Positions 35,559-44,211 are shown, counted from the stretch's first letter. The stretch: 64,000 nucleotides of DNA from Lysobacterales bacterium (GCA_022844165.1 JALHMH010000019.1:20740-84739); one strand, 5' to 3'. The notes: a model not told the origin generated them from the sequence alone. Program-made: numbers and translations.

Positions 35559-35759
35559 ATGAATAGGGTCATGAGAACGAAAAAGCGAGTGGCTTGGGCC
35601 TGCCTCGGCCTGTTAGCGGGTTTCGGGATTCTGGGATTGGCGCAACCAGAATCGTCGGAAGTCTCGATTGTGCCGTCCGTCGAGTTTGAGTTGCACGCTG
35701 GCGACGGCGAACCATTCGTATCGGGTTGGGATGGGTTGCTGCCGGGTTCACTCAAGTGA
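35559..35759 (+). CDS. Small exported protein of unknown function (66 aa)
   Basis: The ATG at 35559 has AGGA 8 bp upstream; a second ATG at 35571 gives a cleaner signal peptide. MRTKKRVAWACLGLLAGFGILG is positively charged then hydrophobic; the mature part is only about 38 aa, acidic, and ends in GWDGLLPGSLK. I recognise no family. It is convergent with the lasso B1 gene and overlaps its last 12 bp. The upstream sigma54-like promoter and phased half-sites argue that it is a regulated real gene, but coding evidence is limited. Confidence 0.5.
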   Translation: MNRVMRTKKRVAWACLGLLAGFGILGLAQPESSEVSIVPSVEFELHAGDGEPFVSGWDGLLPGSLK

Positions 35760-36008
35760 TTCGATGAGGTCGGCTTTCTGCAGGTCTGCCATCAGGCGGT
35801 TGAAGTCTTCGCTCACCACGGATGGTTCGGCTTCGTATCGATCCAGCACGGCGGCGATAGCCGCTTGTGCGCTGCCACCGGCCAGCAAAGATTGCAGCAT
35901 CAATGTGCCTGTGGCATTGAGATCGAAGTAGGTCCCTTTGCCCACGTCCAGCAGTACGGTCTCTCCCGAGATCACTTGGCAAACGACACCCGATTTGAGT
36001 TTGATCAT
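35748..36008 (-). CDS. Lasso peptide B1 protein: PqqD-like leader-recognition element
   Basis: 86 aa PqqD-fold protein: LLDVGKGTYFDLNATGTLMLQSLL then a helical C-terminus (AIAAVLDRYEAEPSVVSEDFNRLMADLQKADLI). In lasso systems B1 binds the precursor leader, mainly through its YxxPxL motif, and delivers it to the B2 protease. That motif is present in the precursor at 37.4 kb (YVAPEL). ATGA overlap with B2 places it last in the operon. Confidence 0.88.
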   Translation of the reverse strand: MIKLKSGVVCQVISGETVLLDVGKGTYFDLNATGTLMLQSLLAGGSAQAAIAAVLDRYEAEPSVVSEDFNRLMADLQKADLIESLE

Positions 36009-36385
36009 TGCGAACTCGTGGCGAAGGGAACTTTTGTCAGTATCGCCAATCGCGCCAGGCGTTCGCCAGATTCATCCAACGCTTCACCACTGGCGACAAC
36101 CCAGGCGTGGGCCATCAATTGGCCAGAATCGCGTTCCGCCCCAAGGACCAGTTCACACGCAACACCACTTTCGCGAAGCAGAGATGCCAGTACCAATGAC
36201 TGGTGCAAGCAACGGCTGCCCGGCCAGAATCGGCCGATTCGATGCACCCGTCGCGCCAATCGTACCGGATCGAGCCGAGAATGTCGGCGTGGTCTTTCTT
36301 TCAGCGCAATGCAAGCCGCATCGAAACCCTTGGATCGCAACAGGCGATCGACAGCAAACATGCACCAGAGCACTTTGGCGTTCAT
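36005..36385 (-). CDS. Lasso peptide B2 protein: transglutaminase-like leader protease
   Basis: The ATG at 36385 overlaps the kinase stop (ATGA) and gives 126 aa; a longer open frame upstream is Cys-rich and rejected. The catalytic cysteine is in SRCLHQSLVLASLLRESG and the histidine in MAHAWVV, with an acidic residue following (ALDESGE), the Cys-His-Asp arrangement of B2 proteases. It would cut the precursor leader after the Thr-x pair, freeing the core N-terminus for cyclisation. It lies between the kinase and B1 genes with 4-bp overlaps on both sides. Confidence 0.88.
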   Translation of the reverse strand: MNAKVLWCMFAVDRLLRSKGFDAACIALKERPRRHSRLDPVRLARRVHRIGRFWPGSRCLHQSLVLASLLRESGVACELVLGAERDSGQLMAHAWVVASGEALDESGERLARLAILTKVPFATSSQ

Positions 36386-37125
36386 GCCAAAGCCGAGAGA
36401 ACCGATGCCGCAGCAGCCGTAGGGTCGTCGGGCATGTGCGGCGCAACGATGTTCAGGGCAGCAATCGAATTGGACTCGACCGCAGCGGCAACACCTGCGG
36501 CCAACGCCAGATGCGCCGCTAACGCCCGTGGCGAATACAGTCGCGAGGCAAGCGAATGTTGCAGTATCCAGCGACATACTTGACTCGGTGCGGCTGGTTC
36601 ACAACTCAAAGCACTGCCGCGGGTCAGGAGCGCCAGGCGTCTGATCGGCAAGCTCGGGCCACGGTACTGCTCCTCTTCCGACAACTTGAGCTGCCGAAAC
36701 TGAGGGTGGGCCTCGATCAGCTCAGCGCGCATTGCGACCGGCAGAACGTCATCGGCGATTCGCGCGCCCTCATTGGCCGCAAGGCGCGCGACTGTGGACT
36801 TACCAGCCCCGGATTCGCCGAGAATGGCACAGACGCCAAAATCGCAGGCAATCGCCGAGGCATGCAGGGCGAATACGGAGCGTTCTGCAAGCCACATCAT
36901 GCTCGCCGGTCCAAGCAGCACCTCGTCCCAACGATCGTCGTCATCGCAGCGTCGAGCGACTTCGATGCCCAAAGGTGTCACCGACAAAGCGCCGAATGCG
37001 CCGAGATCCAGGAATGCCGTCTCGCCATCCCACCGAAGTCGCCCGCTGACGGGTGTGTCGCGCAAAAGGCCTTCGACGCGCTGACAGGGGGAAACGTCGA
37101 ATGCCTCGCGCGTGGACAGCTGCAA
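36382..37125 (-). CDS. HPr kinase-like protein of the lasso cluster
   Basis: 247 aa from the TTG at 37125; the true start is uncertain and could be a non-ATG codon slightly upstream, because the frame stays open back into the repeat. The P-loop is ILGESGAGKSTVARLAANEGARIADDVLPV, the HprK-type Walker A, followed by short HprK-like motifs and an Ala-rich C-terminus. HprK homologues in some lasso clusters phosphorylate the peptide at its C-terminal Ser. The core here ends in Arg, so any target must be an internal Ser/Thr or something else. The N-terminal ~85 residues (VEGLLRDTPVSGRLRWDG) resemble the usual accessory region. Confidence 0.85.
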   Translation of the reverse strand: MQLSTREAFDVSPCQRVEGLLRDTPVSGRLRWDGETAFLDLGAFGALSVTPLGIEVARRCDDDDRWDEVLLGPASMMWLAERSVFALHASAIACDFGVCAILGESGAGKSTVARLAANEGARIADDVLPVAMRAELIEAHPQFRQLKLSEEEQYRGPSLPIRRLALLTRGSALSCEPAAPSQVCRWILQHSLASRLYSPRALAAHLALAAGVAAAVESNSIAALNIVAPHMPDDPTAAAASVLSALA

Positions 37126-37162
37126 TTGAAACGAACAGGCGGGGAGGTAGCTCAGCGTGACC

Positions 37163-37332
37163 AGAGTCCTTGACGGAGTGGAATCGGGACAGATGACTCA
37201 AATTTCGACGAAGCAGCTTCGGCTCTTCAAGCTCTCTTGCATCAAGAGAGGGCGCCGCGTTCGGCGGGGCTTCGGCATGTACACTGCCGAGCGAAGCCAA
37301 CCGTGTTTGTCAGTCCGAGGCGAAGCCTCGCT
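37163..37332 (-). repeat. Dispersed structured repeat, copy D (full length), inside the lasso operon
   Basis: A 170-bp copy filling the gap between the precursor stop (37339) and the kinase start. It shares AGAGTCCTTGAC at one end and GAGGCGAAGCCTCGCT at the other with copy B, and the interior aligns throughout. Hairpins: CTCTCTT-GCATC-AAGAGAG, CGCCG-CGTT-CGGCG, TCGGCA-TGTACAC-TGCCGA and GAGGC-GAA-GCCTC. The first two pair equally well in copy B with different bases. Confidence 0.85.
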
Positions 37333-37338
37333 GGAGTT

Positions 37339-37509
37339 CTACCGACGTTGCGTCCGTGGGCTGCCCGAATCACCGGTTCCCAAAGAGCCGCCGAGTGTTA
37401 AGTCGCGAATGTCGCCCAGCACGCGCAGTTCTGGCGCGACGTAAGCAGCGCGATGCACCGGCACTTGCTGCGCGGAGCCTTGCGATTGACAAAAGTCGTT
37501 GAGGGTCAT
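37339..37509 (-). CDS. Lasso peptide precursor
   Basis: 56 aa from the ATG at 37509, which has GAAGG about 8 bp upstream; an upstream ATG (37545) lacks a ribosome site. The leader carries YVAPELRVLGDIRDLTL (residues 23-39), matching the lasso leader rule Y-x2-P-x-L then G, and Thr38 at position -2 of the cleavage site. The core is GGSLGTGDSGSPRTQRR (residues 40-56). Gly1 and Asp8 would close an eight-residue isopeptide ring, leaving a nine-residue tail, S-G-S-P-R-T-Q-R-R. Arg13, Gln15, Arg16 and Arg17 are possible steric plugs. It lies between the cyclase and the kinase gene. Processing is inferred. Confidence 0.85.
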   Translation of the reverse strand: MTLNDFCQSQGSAQQVPVHRAAYVAPELRVLGDIRDLTLGGSLGTGDSGSPRTQRR

Positions 37510-37615
37510 GCTGCGCCTTCGAATAACCGGATTCCCAATCTTCATGTTAGTGATAGTCGGTTGACGATGCAAGCGCGGTACTTCTCGATATTCACTTGAA
37601 AAGCAACGATTTGCG

Positions 37616-39289
37616 CTATTTGATTCGTGTCGCCTGCCAAAGGCCGAAAGCGCTCAACAACCAAATCAGCAGCAATCCGTCGTCTTCGTCCAGTGAAAAT
37701 GCTCCATCCACGGTCTCCGGGTCGATGAAAGCCTCCCATTGCTGGCGACCGCAGTTGACCAGTTCGCGCACCGAGGGCATGGACTTTTGCAGGGCGTCGC
37801 GCAGATAAGGTGTCAGGTCCGCTGACTTTGGACGAACCCGCCATGTGTCCGGCAACGCATTTCGGCACGCTTCGCGCTGCAGCCATTTGTCTACACCGTA
37901 ACGCCAGGTTTTATCCGTCGGCAAGCTCAGCATAAGCTGCACCAATGGCCAGTGACGGTAGGGTTGTCTGACTTCGATCCCGAATCGATCGGCGAAATAG
38001 CACTCGGCGGCATCGCCTGCGGCGTAGGCTCCGAGCGCCTGTGCGGCCTGGTCAGGGCGTGGCCAGCCGGCGAATTGTTCGAGTATTGCCGATCGAGCCT
38101 TTTCGCGTTCTTGCCGCAATTCTGGGCGCAGCCAGTCGATACGGTGGTGAGCCTTCCAGTTGAGCTGTCGGCGCACGAATCCACGCCAGCCGCGATCGCG
38201 CCACAGCATCCCAGGTCCTTGCGCAATAAAGTACCGGATGGTTGCGCCAATTTCTCGCCAGCGGCGTCCGCGCAGCGCATCGTCGAGCCAGTAATAGTGG
38301 CCCGCATTGAGGTGGTCCGCAAAATTGCCGTTCAAAACGACATCGACGCCCTGTTCGCGCCAAAGCGCGTAGGCCTGCGTCTTGATTTCGCGATAAGGCG
38401 TGGCGCTGGGTTCGTCAGGGTGCGCCTCGCGCGCAGAACCGCCGAGCGGCGAGAATGCGTTGGCGTCGATCTGGATGCTCTGAAGGTTGAACTGCGATGC
38501 CAACGCGCTCGCCCATGGCCGTTCGTCGCTGTCTGGAAACCGCGAAGAACCGTAGGTGAGTGCACAGACATCGACATCTCTCAGCAAGGGCACCAGCGCA
38601 CTCGAATCCAGGCCACCACTGAGACTTAACCCGACGCGTTTTGTCCCCTGACATGCCTCATTGATCGCCGCACGAAACGCCGCGCGATAGCGCTCGATCG
38701 TTTCGGCATCGCTCCAGCGGAAAGCGCCGTCGATCGCTGTAGATGTCGCCCATGTGGTCGATTCGCCATGCGCCGTCAGTGCGAGGCTCGATCCCGCCGG
38801 AACCAGGCGCACGCCACAAAACACGCTGGCATGCGCTTCAGGGATCTGCGCCGAAAAGAAGTCGGCCAGATATGCTGGGCTCAAGCTGCTGTCGACGTCG
38901 GGGTGTTCGGCGAGGATGGCGTCGCCCGAGGCGACCAGCATGCCACCGGACAGTCGCGCGAAACATAGTGGCCTTTGACCCAGGCGATCGCGACTGAGTT
39001 GAATCGAATTGGGTTCGATCAGCGCCAGTGCAGCCGCGCGATCGGGCGAGCGATCGAAGACTTGGAAGGGCTGCTCGCAATCCTGAAGCAGCCAGCGGTC
39101 GGCATCCAGCCGCACCAGCGGCGGATGCGAGTTCAATCGAGTTTGGATCGCCAGTATGTATCGACCTGGCGCTGTCAGCTCAAAAGTCTTGCCAGCGGCA
39201 CGCGCCAATGCCTGCGACCTGAGCCTGCCAAGAATCGCCGGGTCGATTTCGCGGCCCGCGAAATCGACCCAGGCGAAAAGTACCGCCAT
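37616..39289 (-). CDS. Lasso peptide cyclase (asparagine synthetase homologue)
   Basis: 557 aa. The C-terminal synthetase domain has the ATP-binding P-loop LSLSGGLDSSALVPLL and the region CALTYGSSRFPDSDERPWA. The N-terminal glutaminase-like domain begins MAVLFAW without the Cys2 nucleophile, as in lasso C proteins, which do not need glutamine. The enzyme adenylates the Asp side chain of the precursor and forms the amide with Gly1. Its start is 2 bp after the receptor stop, so receptor and cyclase are co-transcribed. Asparagine synthetase itself is excluded by the missing Cys and the B1/B2 neighbours. Confidence 0.9.
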   Translation of the reverse strand: MAVLFAWVDFAGREIDPAILGRLRSQALARAAGKTFELTAPGRYILAIQTRLNSHPPLVRLDADRWLLQDCEQPFQVFDRSPDRAAALALIEPNSIQLSRDRLGQRPLCFARLSGGMLVASGDAILAEHPDVDSSLSPAYLADFFSAQIPEAHASVFCGVRLVPAGSSLALTAHGESTTWATSTAIDGAFRWSDAETIERYRAAFRAAINEACQGTKRVGLSLSGGLDSSALVPLLRDVDVCALTYGSSRFPDSDERPWASALASQFNLQSIQIDANAFSPLGGSAREAHPDEPSATPYREIKTQAYALWREQGVDVVLNGNFADHLNAGHYYWLDDALRGRRWREIGATIRYFIAQGPGMLWRDRGWRGFVRRQLNWKAHHRIDWLRPELRQEREKARSAILEQFAGWPRPDQAAQALGAYAAGDAAECYFADRFGIEVRQPYRHWPLVQLMLSLPTDKTWRYGVDKWLQREACRNALPDTWRVRPKSADLTPYLRDALQKSMPSVRELVNCGRQQWEAFIDPETVDGAFSLDEDDGLLLIWLLSAFGLWQATRIK

Positions 39290-39290
39290 A

Positions 39291-41768
39291 TCAGAACCGG
39301 TAGTTCACGGTCAGCCCATATTGGCGCTTGCGCGGTGGCGTGATGACGAAATCGCGCGGGTTGACGAGCGTCGTCGGTGCAGCTGGCGCTGGCAGTACAT
39401 TCGGCACCGCGATAAACAGCGCCGGATTCACATAGCGCAGAATATCTTCGGGCGTGTCGTCGTCGGTAGCATTGCGGACGAACACCGAAACTTCCCAATT
39501 GTCGCCAATCGACAGGCCGCCGCGCAGGTTCACGAGCGTGGAGTCGCCCGTCTCCAGGAGATTGTCCACCTGGGCGAATCGGGAGCTCTCGTAGTTGGCG
39601 TCGCCGCCGATGTACCAGTCCCAGCCGTTGTCCAGTGTGGCGGAGTAGGTCAACCCCAAACCGGCTTGGTGCTTGGGCACGCGCGGGAGTTCGGCGCCGC
39701 GTGCATTGGCGCAGGCTTGAGTTAAGTTGACTGCATTTGCGCCGCAGAACAGATCTGCCTGGTCCTGGCTGGCGAAATTCTTGATCTCGCTGTCCTGCAG
39801 CGCATAGGTCGCGCGCAGATTCCAGTTCTCGTCGATCAACCAGTCTGCCTCAAGCTCCAGGCCCGTGACTTCAGATTGGCCAAGATTCGAGGTAAACGAG
39901 GTAATGAATATGCCGCCATCGACTCGTGGGGTTGGGCGCGTCTCCGTCAGCTGCTGGTTGTCCCAGTCGATGCGGTAAAGCGCCGCGTTGAGCGTCAGGC
40001 GATTGTCGAGCCACTGCGATTTGACACCCAACTCGTAGGTCCATGCTTCCTCTTCATCGAACACATCAAGGCCTTCAGCCAACAGCGCAGCGCGGCCGGT
40101 TTCGGTCAAGATCGAGGATTCGACCGCGGTGTTGAATCCGCCCGGTTTGTTGCCTTTTGCGGCAAGCCCATAAATGCTCACATCATCAGAGATCTCATAC
40201 CGCAGCGTGCCGCGAGGCAGGAAGTTATCGAAGGTCGCCGACTTGTTGAAATCGCGCACAAAGGTCGTCGGGCGACCCGCGACAGTGAGCGTGTTCGTTG
40301 AGCGCCCGACAATGTCGATCTCGTCCTCGGCGTAACGCGCTTCGAGCGTTCCTGTCAAACGGTCGGTGAAGTCGAATTCGACCAGAGCGAACAGCGCCTG
40401 ATTGGTGATTTCGAGCCCTGGGCGCGTCGGGTTCTGGACGGGCCGCGTTCGACTGAAGGCCGGTGGCAGATTGAAGCCGCCGAGGTTTGCACTCCAGCCG
40501 TCCAACGCTTTTTCGTTGTAGTGGTAATAGCCGAACTGTCCCCGCAGACGCGCATCTTGATCGGTCGCGACGCGGAATTCCTGGCTCCAGTCGCGCTGGC
40601 GACCGAAGTCGATGGTCTCGAAGGCGCCGTTGAAACCGCGTACGCTGGAGAAATCCTGGTCGATCGCGCTATAGGATTCGGTGGCGTTGTAGGCACTCGT
40701 CGAGGTAAACGACCAGCCGTTGTCGAAGGCGTAGTTGCCTTGCAAACTGGTGCGGATGTTCTCGCGCTCCAGGCCCGGTTCGAAACCGGCGAGGCGAAAC
40801 TGATCGGTGTTGATCGCATAGATATCCGGTTGCGAAGCGGTGCCGCACAAATAACCACGGGTGCGGGTTTGCATGCGCACGGCGCCGGCGAACGTGCCGC
40901 CGGCTGGGACCGGCAAGAAGCAATTGTTGAAGCCGTTCACGTCGCTCGCGGGTAAGCCATTGGCTACGCGATTGAGCGGATCGCCGAGCCGGCCGATCGC
41001 ATAGTGCTCGTCTTGATCTTCGGCGTAGTTAAAGCGCAATGTGAAGTCGAGCTTGTCGGTGGGCGTCAGGAAAAATGCGCCACCCGCGCTTGCAGTTTTT
41101 TGTCCGCCGAGGTCGCGGATGCCGGTGACCGCATTGCGATATTGGCCGCCGAATTCGTAAAAGCGGACATTGCCCTGGAAGGACAGCAAATCGTCGACGA
41201 TCGGACCCGCGTAGTTGCCGGCAAATTCGCGCTCGGAATCGCTGGCAATCGTCATCGACAACTTGCCCTCAGGTGTGCTGGCTGGTTTGCGCGTGATGAA
41301 ATTGATGGCGCCGGAAAATGTGCGGCGACCGAATAGCGCAGACTGCGGGCCGCGAATGACTTCGACCTGTTCGAGGTTGTCCAGGCCGTAGCCGGAAATA
41401 TTGCCATTGACGAACACGCCATCAATGAAGAACGCGGCATTCGCTTCGCCCTGGATATTCGATTGGCCTCGAATGACGGGTCGGTCACCCTCGCGGCCGA
41501 AGCCTGAACGGAACGAGAAACCTGGCGTATAGCGCGCGATGTCGTTGATGCGCTCAAGACCGCGGCGTTCGATGGTCTGCTCGTCGATCACCGATATCGA
41601 TAGCGGGACCTCTTGCAGCGATTCTTCGACTCGGCGCGCCGTGACCTTGATCGCGTCGAGTTCGACGGCCTCTTCCTGCGGATCGTTTTGCGCAACGGCG
41701 CCGAACGGCAACGCCGCGCCCAATAGCGCGCCAATGGCCAGCGACAAACGGGACGGTTTGAATTTCAT
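39291..41768 (-). CDS. TonB-dependent receptor leading the lasso cluster
   Basis: 825 aa from the ATG at 41768 (GAGAGGA ribosome site); the open frame extends 24 codons further without features. Signal peptide (MKFKPSRLSLAIGALLGAALPFGAVAQ), TonB box-like VELDAIKVTARR, plug (INDIARYTPGFSFRS...PVIRGQSNIQGEANAAFFIDGVFVNG...VEVIRGPQSALFGRRTFSGAINFI) and a barrel ending in YGLTVNYRF. Receptors beside proteobacterial lasso genes are thought to import the mature peptide or a siderophore-like ligand. No FecI/FecR pair accompanies it, and there is no signalling extension. Confidence 0.92.
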   Translation of the reverse strand: MKFKPSRLSLAIGALLGAALPFGAVAQNDPQEEAVELDAIKVTARRVEESLQEVPLSISVIDEQTIERRGLERINDIARYTPGFSFRSGFGREGDRPVIRGQSNIQGEANAAFFIDGVFVNGNISGYGLDNLEQVEVIRGPQSALFGRRTFSGAINFITRKPASTPEGKLSMTIASDSEREFAGNYAGPIVDDLLSFQGNVRFYEFGGQYRNAVTGIRDLGGQKTASAGGAFFLTPTDKLDFTLRFNYAEDQDEHYAIGRLGDPLNRVANGLPASDVNGFNNCFLPVPAGGTFAGAVRMQTRTRGYLCGTASQPDIYAINTDQFRLAGFEPGLERENIRTSLQGNYAFDNGWSFTSTSAYNATESYSAIDQDFSSVRGFNGAFETIDFGRQRDWSQEFRVATDQDARLRGQFGYYHYNEKALDGWSANLGGFNLPPAFSRTRPVQNPTRPGLEITNQALFALVEFDFTDRLTGTLEARYAEDEIDIVGRSTNTLTVAGRPTTFVRDFNKSATFDNFLPRGTLRYEISDDVSIYGLAAKGNKPGGFNTAVESSILTETGRAALLAEGLDVFDEEEAWTYELGVKSQWLDNRLTLNAALYRIDWDNQQLTETRPTPRVDGGIFITSFTSNLGQSEVTGLELEADWLIDENWNLRATYALQDSEIKNFASQDQADLFCGANAVNLTQACANARGAELPRVPKHQAGLGLTYSATLDNGWDWYIGGDANYESSRFAQVDNLLETGDSTLVNLRGGLSIGDNWEVSVFVRNATDDDTPEDILRYVNPALFIAVPNVLPAPAAPTTLVNPRDFVITPPRKRQYGLTVNYRF

Positions 41769-41888
41769 GGCAAATCCTCTCGTTGGGTGAGCCGCGTTGC
41801 GCGCGCATACGCGGGGTAAAAACACTATAACATCTGTCATTTGTGTCGCTTGTTGTGCCGATTGGCACCGCGCAGCGATCTGTTTCGA

Positions 41889-43301
41889 CTACAGAATTCC
41901 TGCGATGTTGACCGCAGCACGTTCGCCGCTCGATAGCGCGGCTTCGATGCCTGGCGCATCGAAAACCATATGTTCGCCGGCGAAGGCCAGCCGCGGATTG
42001 CGTTTGGCGAAACCGGGTAATTCCGATAACGCAGCCTTCACCGCCTGCGCCTGACCCGCCGTCACTTCGGCGTAGGCGCCACCAATCGTCGGCATCTGCG
42101 CCCAGTGCACGGTATGCAACACTTCGACTTTTCCTTTCGATGCCGGACGAATCCTCGCCAGCTCCAGGTGCACGAACGTGCCGAGTTCGTTGCCCAGGCG
42201 CGACGCCCGAATCGCGCCCTGGCCATTCAGCCAGACGATTAGTCGCTCGACATCGCCGTTCGCGTTGCGTATGGCGAAGACCCGCTCCAAAGCCCCATCG
42301 CACCACATCGTCGCCGGCAACCCATCGTCCTGCCAGAAGGGTGCCAGCGGCCGCAGATGAACTTGCGTAATCGCGGTCATCGGTCGTGCTCGCCAGAGCG
42401 CGGCAACCGAATCGATCCCCGTGACATCGACGAAGCCGATAGCATCGGTGCGCGAACACGGTACAGCAACAATGACCGCGCGTGCATTCACCCGACCGCC
42501 GTCGGCGAGCTTGATCAGACACCCGCGCCGTCGTTGTTCGATGGCGATTACCGCGGCGCCAAGACGCACTCGATCGCCCAGCTGACGCGCCATCGCGTCC
42601 GGTAGCTGCGAGCTGCCGCCGTCGAGCGTCTTGACGCCGCCCGCGGCGCCCGCGTCCTTGCGCATCGCATCGCGCCGCAGCGCATCCAGTGCCGACGTGC
42701 TGTGCAGCGCGTTGTAGTTGGCACCAACATCCGCCAACGCCAGTACGTCTGCAGGCGCCCCATGGTCGCGCAAGAATGCGTGCAGCGACACATCCAGGTG
42801 ATTGTGCTGGTCCAGTTGCCAATCCGCAGATTGTGTCAGAAGGTTATGTTGCTGCATCAGGCCGCCGAGCAGCGTGGGTGGCAATTGCATGCGCCACGGC
42901 TCGATCAGCGTATTGGCGCCAGCTGTGGGCCAGGCGGCTGCGTCGATCAGTTCATCGCCGATGCACAACGTCAGCTCGCGCGAAGGCGGAGCGCCGGGGG
43001 TACTGAGTTTCAAACCCAACGCTGCGATACGCGCCTGGCATCGCGCATACGAATCTGCGAATTCAACAGCGCCTGTTTCAAATCGCAGACCGCCGCTGCT
43101 GATCGTCCGCAAACGCCCGCCAACGCGCTCGCTCGCCTCAAAAACGCGTACGCTGGCGCCTTGCTCTGATAACCTCAGCGCCGCTTCCAGCCCGGCCAAT
43201 CCTGCGCCGACGATGGCCACATCGATCCGCCCGGTGCTGGCGTGCGTCGCGCCAGCCAGAGTGGCCAGCGCGATTCCGCTCAGACACTCGCGGCGACGCA
43301 T
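41889..43301 (-). CDS. FAD-dependent amine oxidase-type protein, exported
   Basis: 470 aa. A charged start then hydrophobic stretch (MRRRECLSGIALATLAGATHA) suggests export. The FAD Rossmann motif is VAIVGAGLAGLEAALRLSEQGASVRVFEA, followed by the RVGGRLRT signature of the flavin amine oxidase family and the C-terminal FAD contact FAGEHMVFDAPGIEAALSSGE. It oxidises an amine or another hydride donor; the substrate is unknown. It shares one base with the DUF1838 stop (TGATG), and the TonB receptor of the lasso cluster follows 120 bp later on the same strand. Confidence 0.85.
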   Translation of the reverse strand: MRRRECLSGIALATLAGATHASTGRIDVAIVGAGLAGLEAALRLSEQGASVRVFEASERVGGRLRTISSGGLRFETGAVEFADSYARCQARIAALGLKLSTPGAPPSRELTLCIGDELIDAAAWPTAGANTLIEPWRMQLPPTLLGGLMQQHNLLTQSADWQLDQHNHLDVSLHAFLRDHGAPADVLALADVGANYNALHSTSALDALRRDAMRKDAGAAGGVKTLDGGSSQLPDAMARQLGDRVRLGAAVIAIEQRRRGCLIKLADGGRVNARAVIVAVPCSRTDAIGFVDVTGIDSVAALWRARPMTAITQVHLRPLAPFWQDDGLPATMWCDGALERVFAIRNANGDVERLIVWLNGQGAIRASRLGNELGTFVHLELARIRPASKGKVEVLHTVHWAQMPTIGGAYAEVTAGQAQAVKAALSELPGFAKRNPRLAFAGEHMVFDAPGIEAALSSGERAAVNIAGIL

Positions 43302-44179
43302 CAGGGCGCCTCGTTCGACTTCTGATCAAGTACCCTGGCCTTGTAAACCGTCCAGCTGGTGGCGTTGGGCTGTGTCCACTCTTTGGGCGCCGTTAAGTAC
43401 TCAGGCGCATTCTTCTCAATATAGGCCTTGAAGGTTTCGGGTAACTCAGCCACGCCGCCCATCAGCTTCTTGCCATAACCCGAGTAGATGAGAAGGCCAG
43501 GGCGGTCGCCCATTTCCATCCAGGGTAGCCAGGGCGCTTCGCGGAACCACGCGATCGAGATCGGTGCACTCGTGGTCTTCGGATTCGCGAGTTCGTCCAT
43601 ACGAGCATAAAAGCCGAAGTGTTCGGATCCGACGTACGTCGCGCCGGTCGAATGCAGCGGGAATTGCTCTGGCGAAATTGGGTTCGGATAAGCCAACGGC
43701 ACGTCCAGGCCCAGGATGACGTCGTTGCCATGTCGCTTCAGCGGCAACAGGCGAACAGGCGCGCCGTCTTTCGCCGGCGCGCCGCCGAAATTGTTGTTGA
43801 CCGGATCGTTTTGCACATGGAAGACCTTGACGTCCGACTGCGTCCACGGATTGGCCCAGGTCTCGAGAATCTCTCCACTCCGTGGATCTTTATAGACGGC
43901 GTATTCGCGAGACAACATCCGCCAGTTGCCATCTTCGGTCTTTTCAATACGAGCGACATTCATGCCTTCGAAACCGAACAACAATTTCGGACGTTCGTCC
44001 GGCACGGCGGCAAACACCTGACCGGTCCACCAGGTGACCGTGTCGGAGCCGTCGAGACTGGCCCGCATCTTCAGAAAGGCCGTGAGATTGTCGTCGGGAT
44101 TCGACAGGTCCAGATCCTTGGCAGTGGCGACCGATGCCACGGCCAGGGTTAACGCGAAAAAGACACCTCGCAAACGCAT
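43301..44179 (-). CDS. DUF1838 family exported protein
   Basis: The ATG at 44179 (GGAG upstream) gives 292 aa with a signal peptide (MRLRGVFFALTLAVASVATA); the frame extends 10 more codons. The body shows DUF1838 features: LTAFLKMRASLDGSDTVTWWTGQVFA, FGFEGMNVAR and the aromatic-rich WFREAPWLPWMEMGDRPG. Function is unknown; family members commonly sit beside oxidoreductases. Here it is coupled to a flavin oxidase, and a perfect 26-bp palindrome overlaps its promoter. Confidence 0.85.
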   Translation of the reverse strand: MRLRGVFFALTLAVASVATAKDLDLSNPDDNLTAFLKMRASLDGSDTVTWWTGQVFAAVPDERPKLLFGFEGMNVARIEKTEDGNWRMLSREYAVYKDPRSGEILETWANPWTQSDVKVFHVQNDPVNNNFGGAPAKDGAPVRLLPLKRHGNDVILGLDVPLAYPNPISPEQFPLHSTGATYVGSEHFGFYARMDELANPKTTSAPISIAWFREAPWLPWMEMGDRPGLLIYSGYGKKLMGGVAELPETFKAYIEKNAPEYLTAPKEWTQPNATSWTVYKARVLDQKSNEAP

Positions 44180-44211
44180 CGTCCGATCACTCCGCTCAGG
44201 TCGAAGCACAC

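Noticed and set aside
35350..35562. 70-codon plus-strand frame upstream of the small exported protein
   Set aside because: Covers the phased half-sites and sigma54-like element; Arg-rich with no signature.
36386..36577. Longer start for lasso B2
   Set aside because: Adds Cys-rich sequence overlapping the kinase; the ATG at 36385 overlaps the kinase stop exactly as the other couplings do.
37510..37572. Longer start for the lasso precursor (up to 77 codons)
   Set aside because: No ribosome site at the upstream ATGs; the 56-aa form has GAAGG and a normal leader length.
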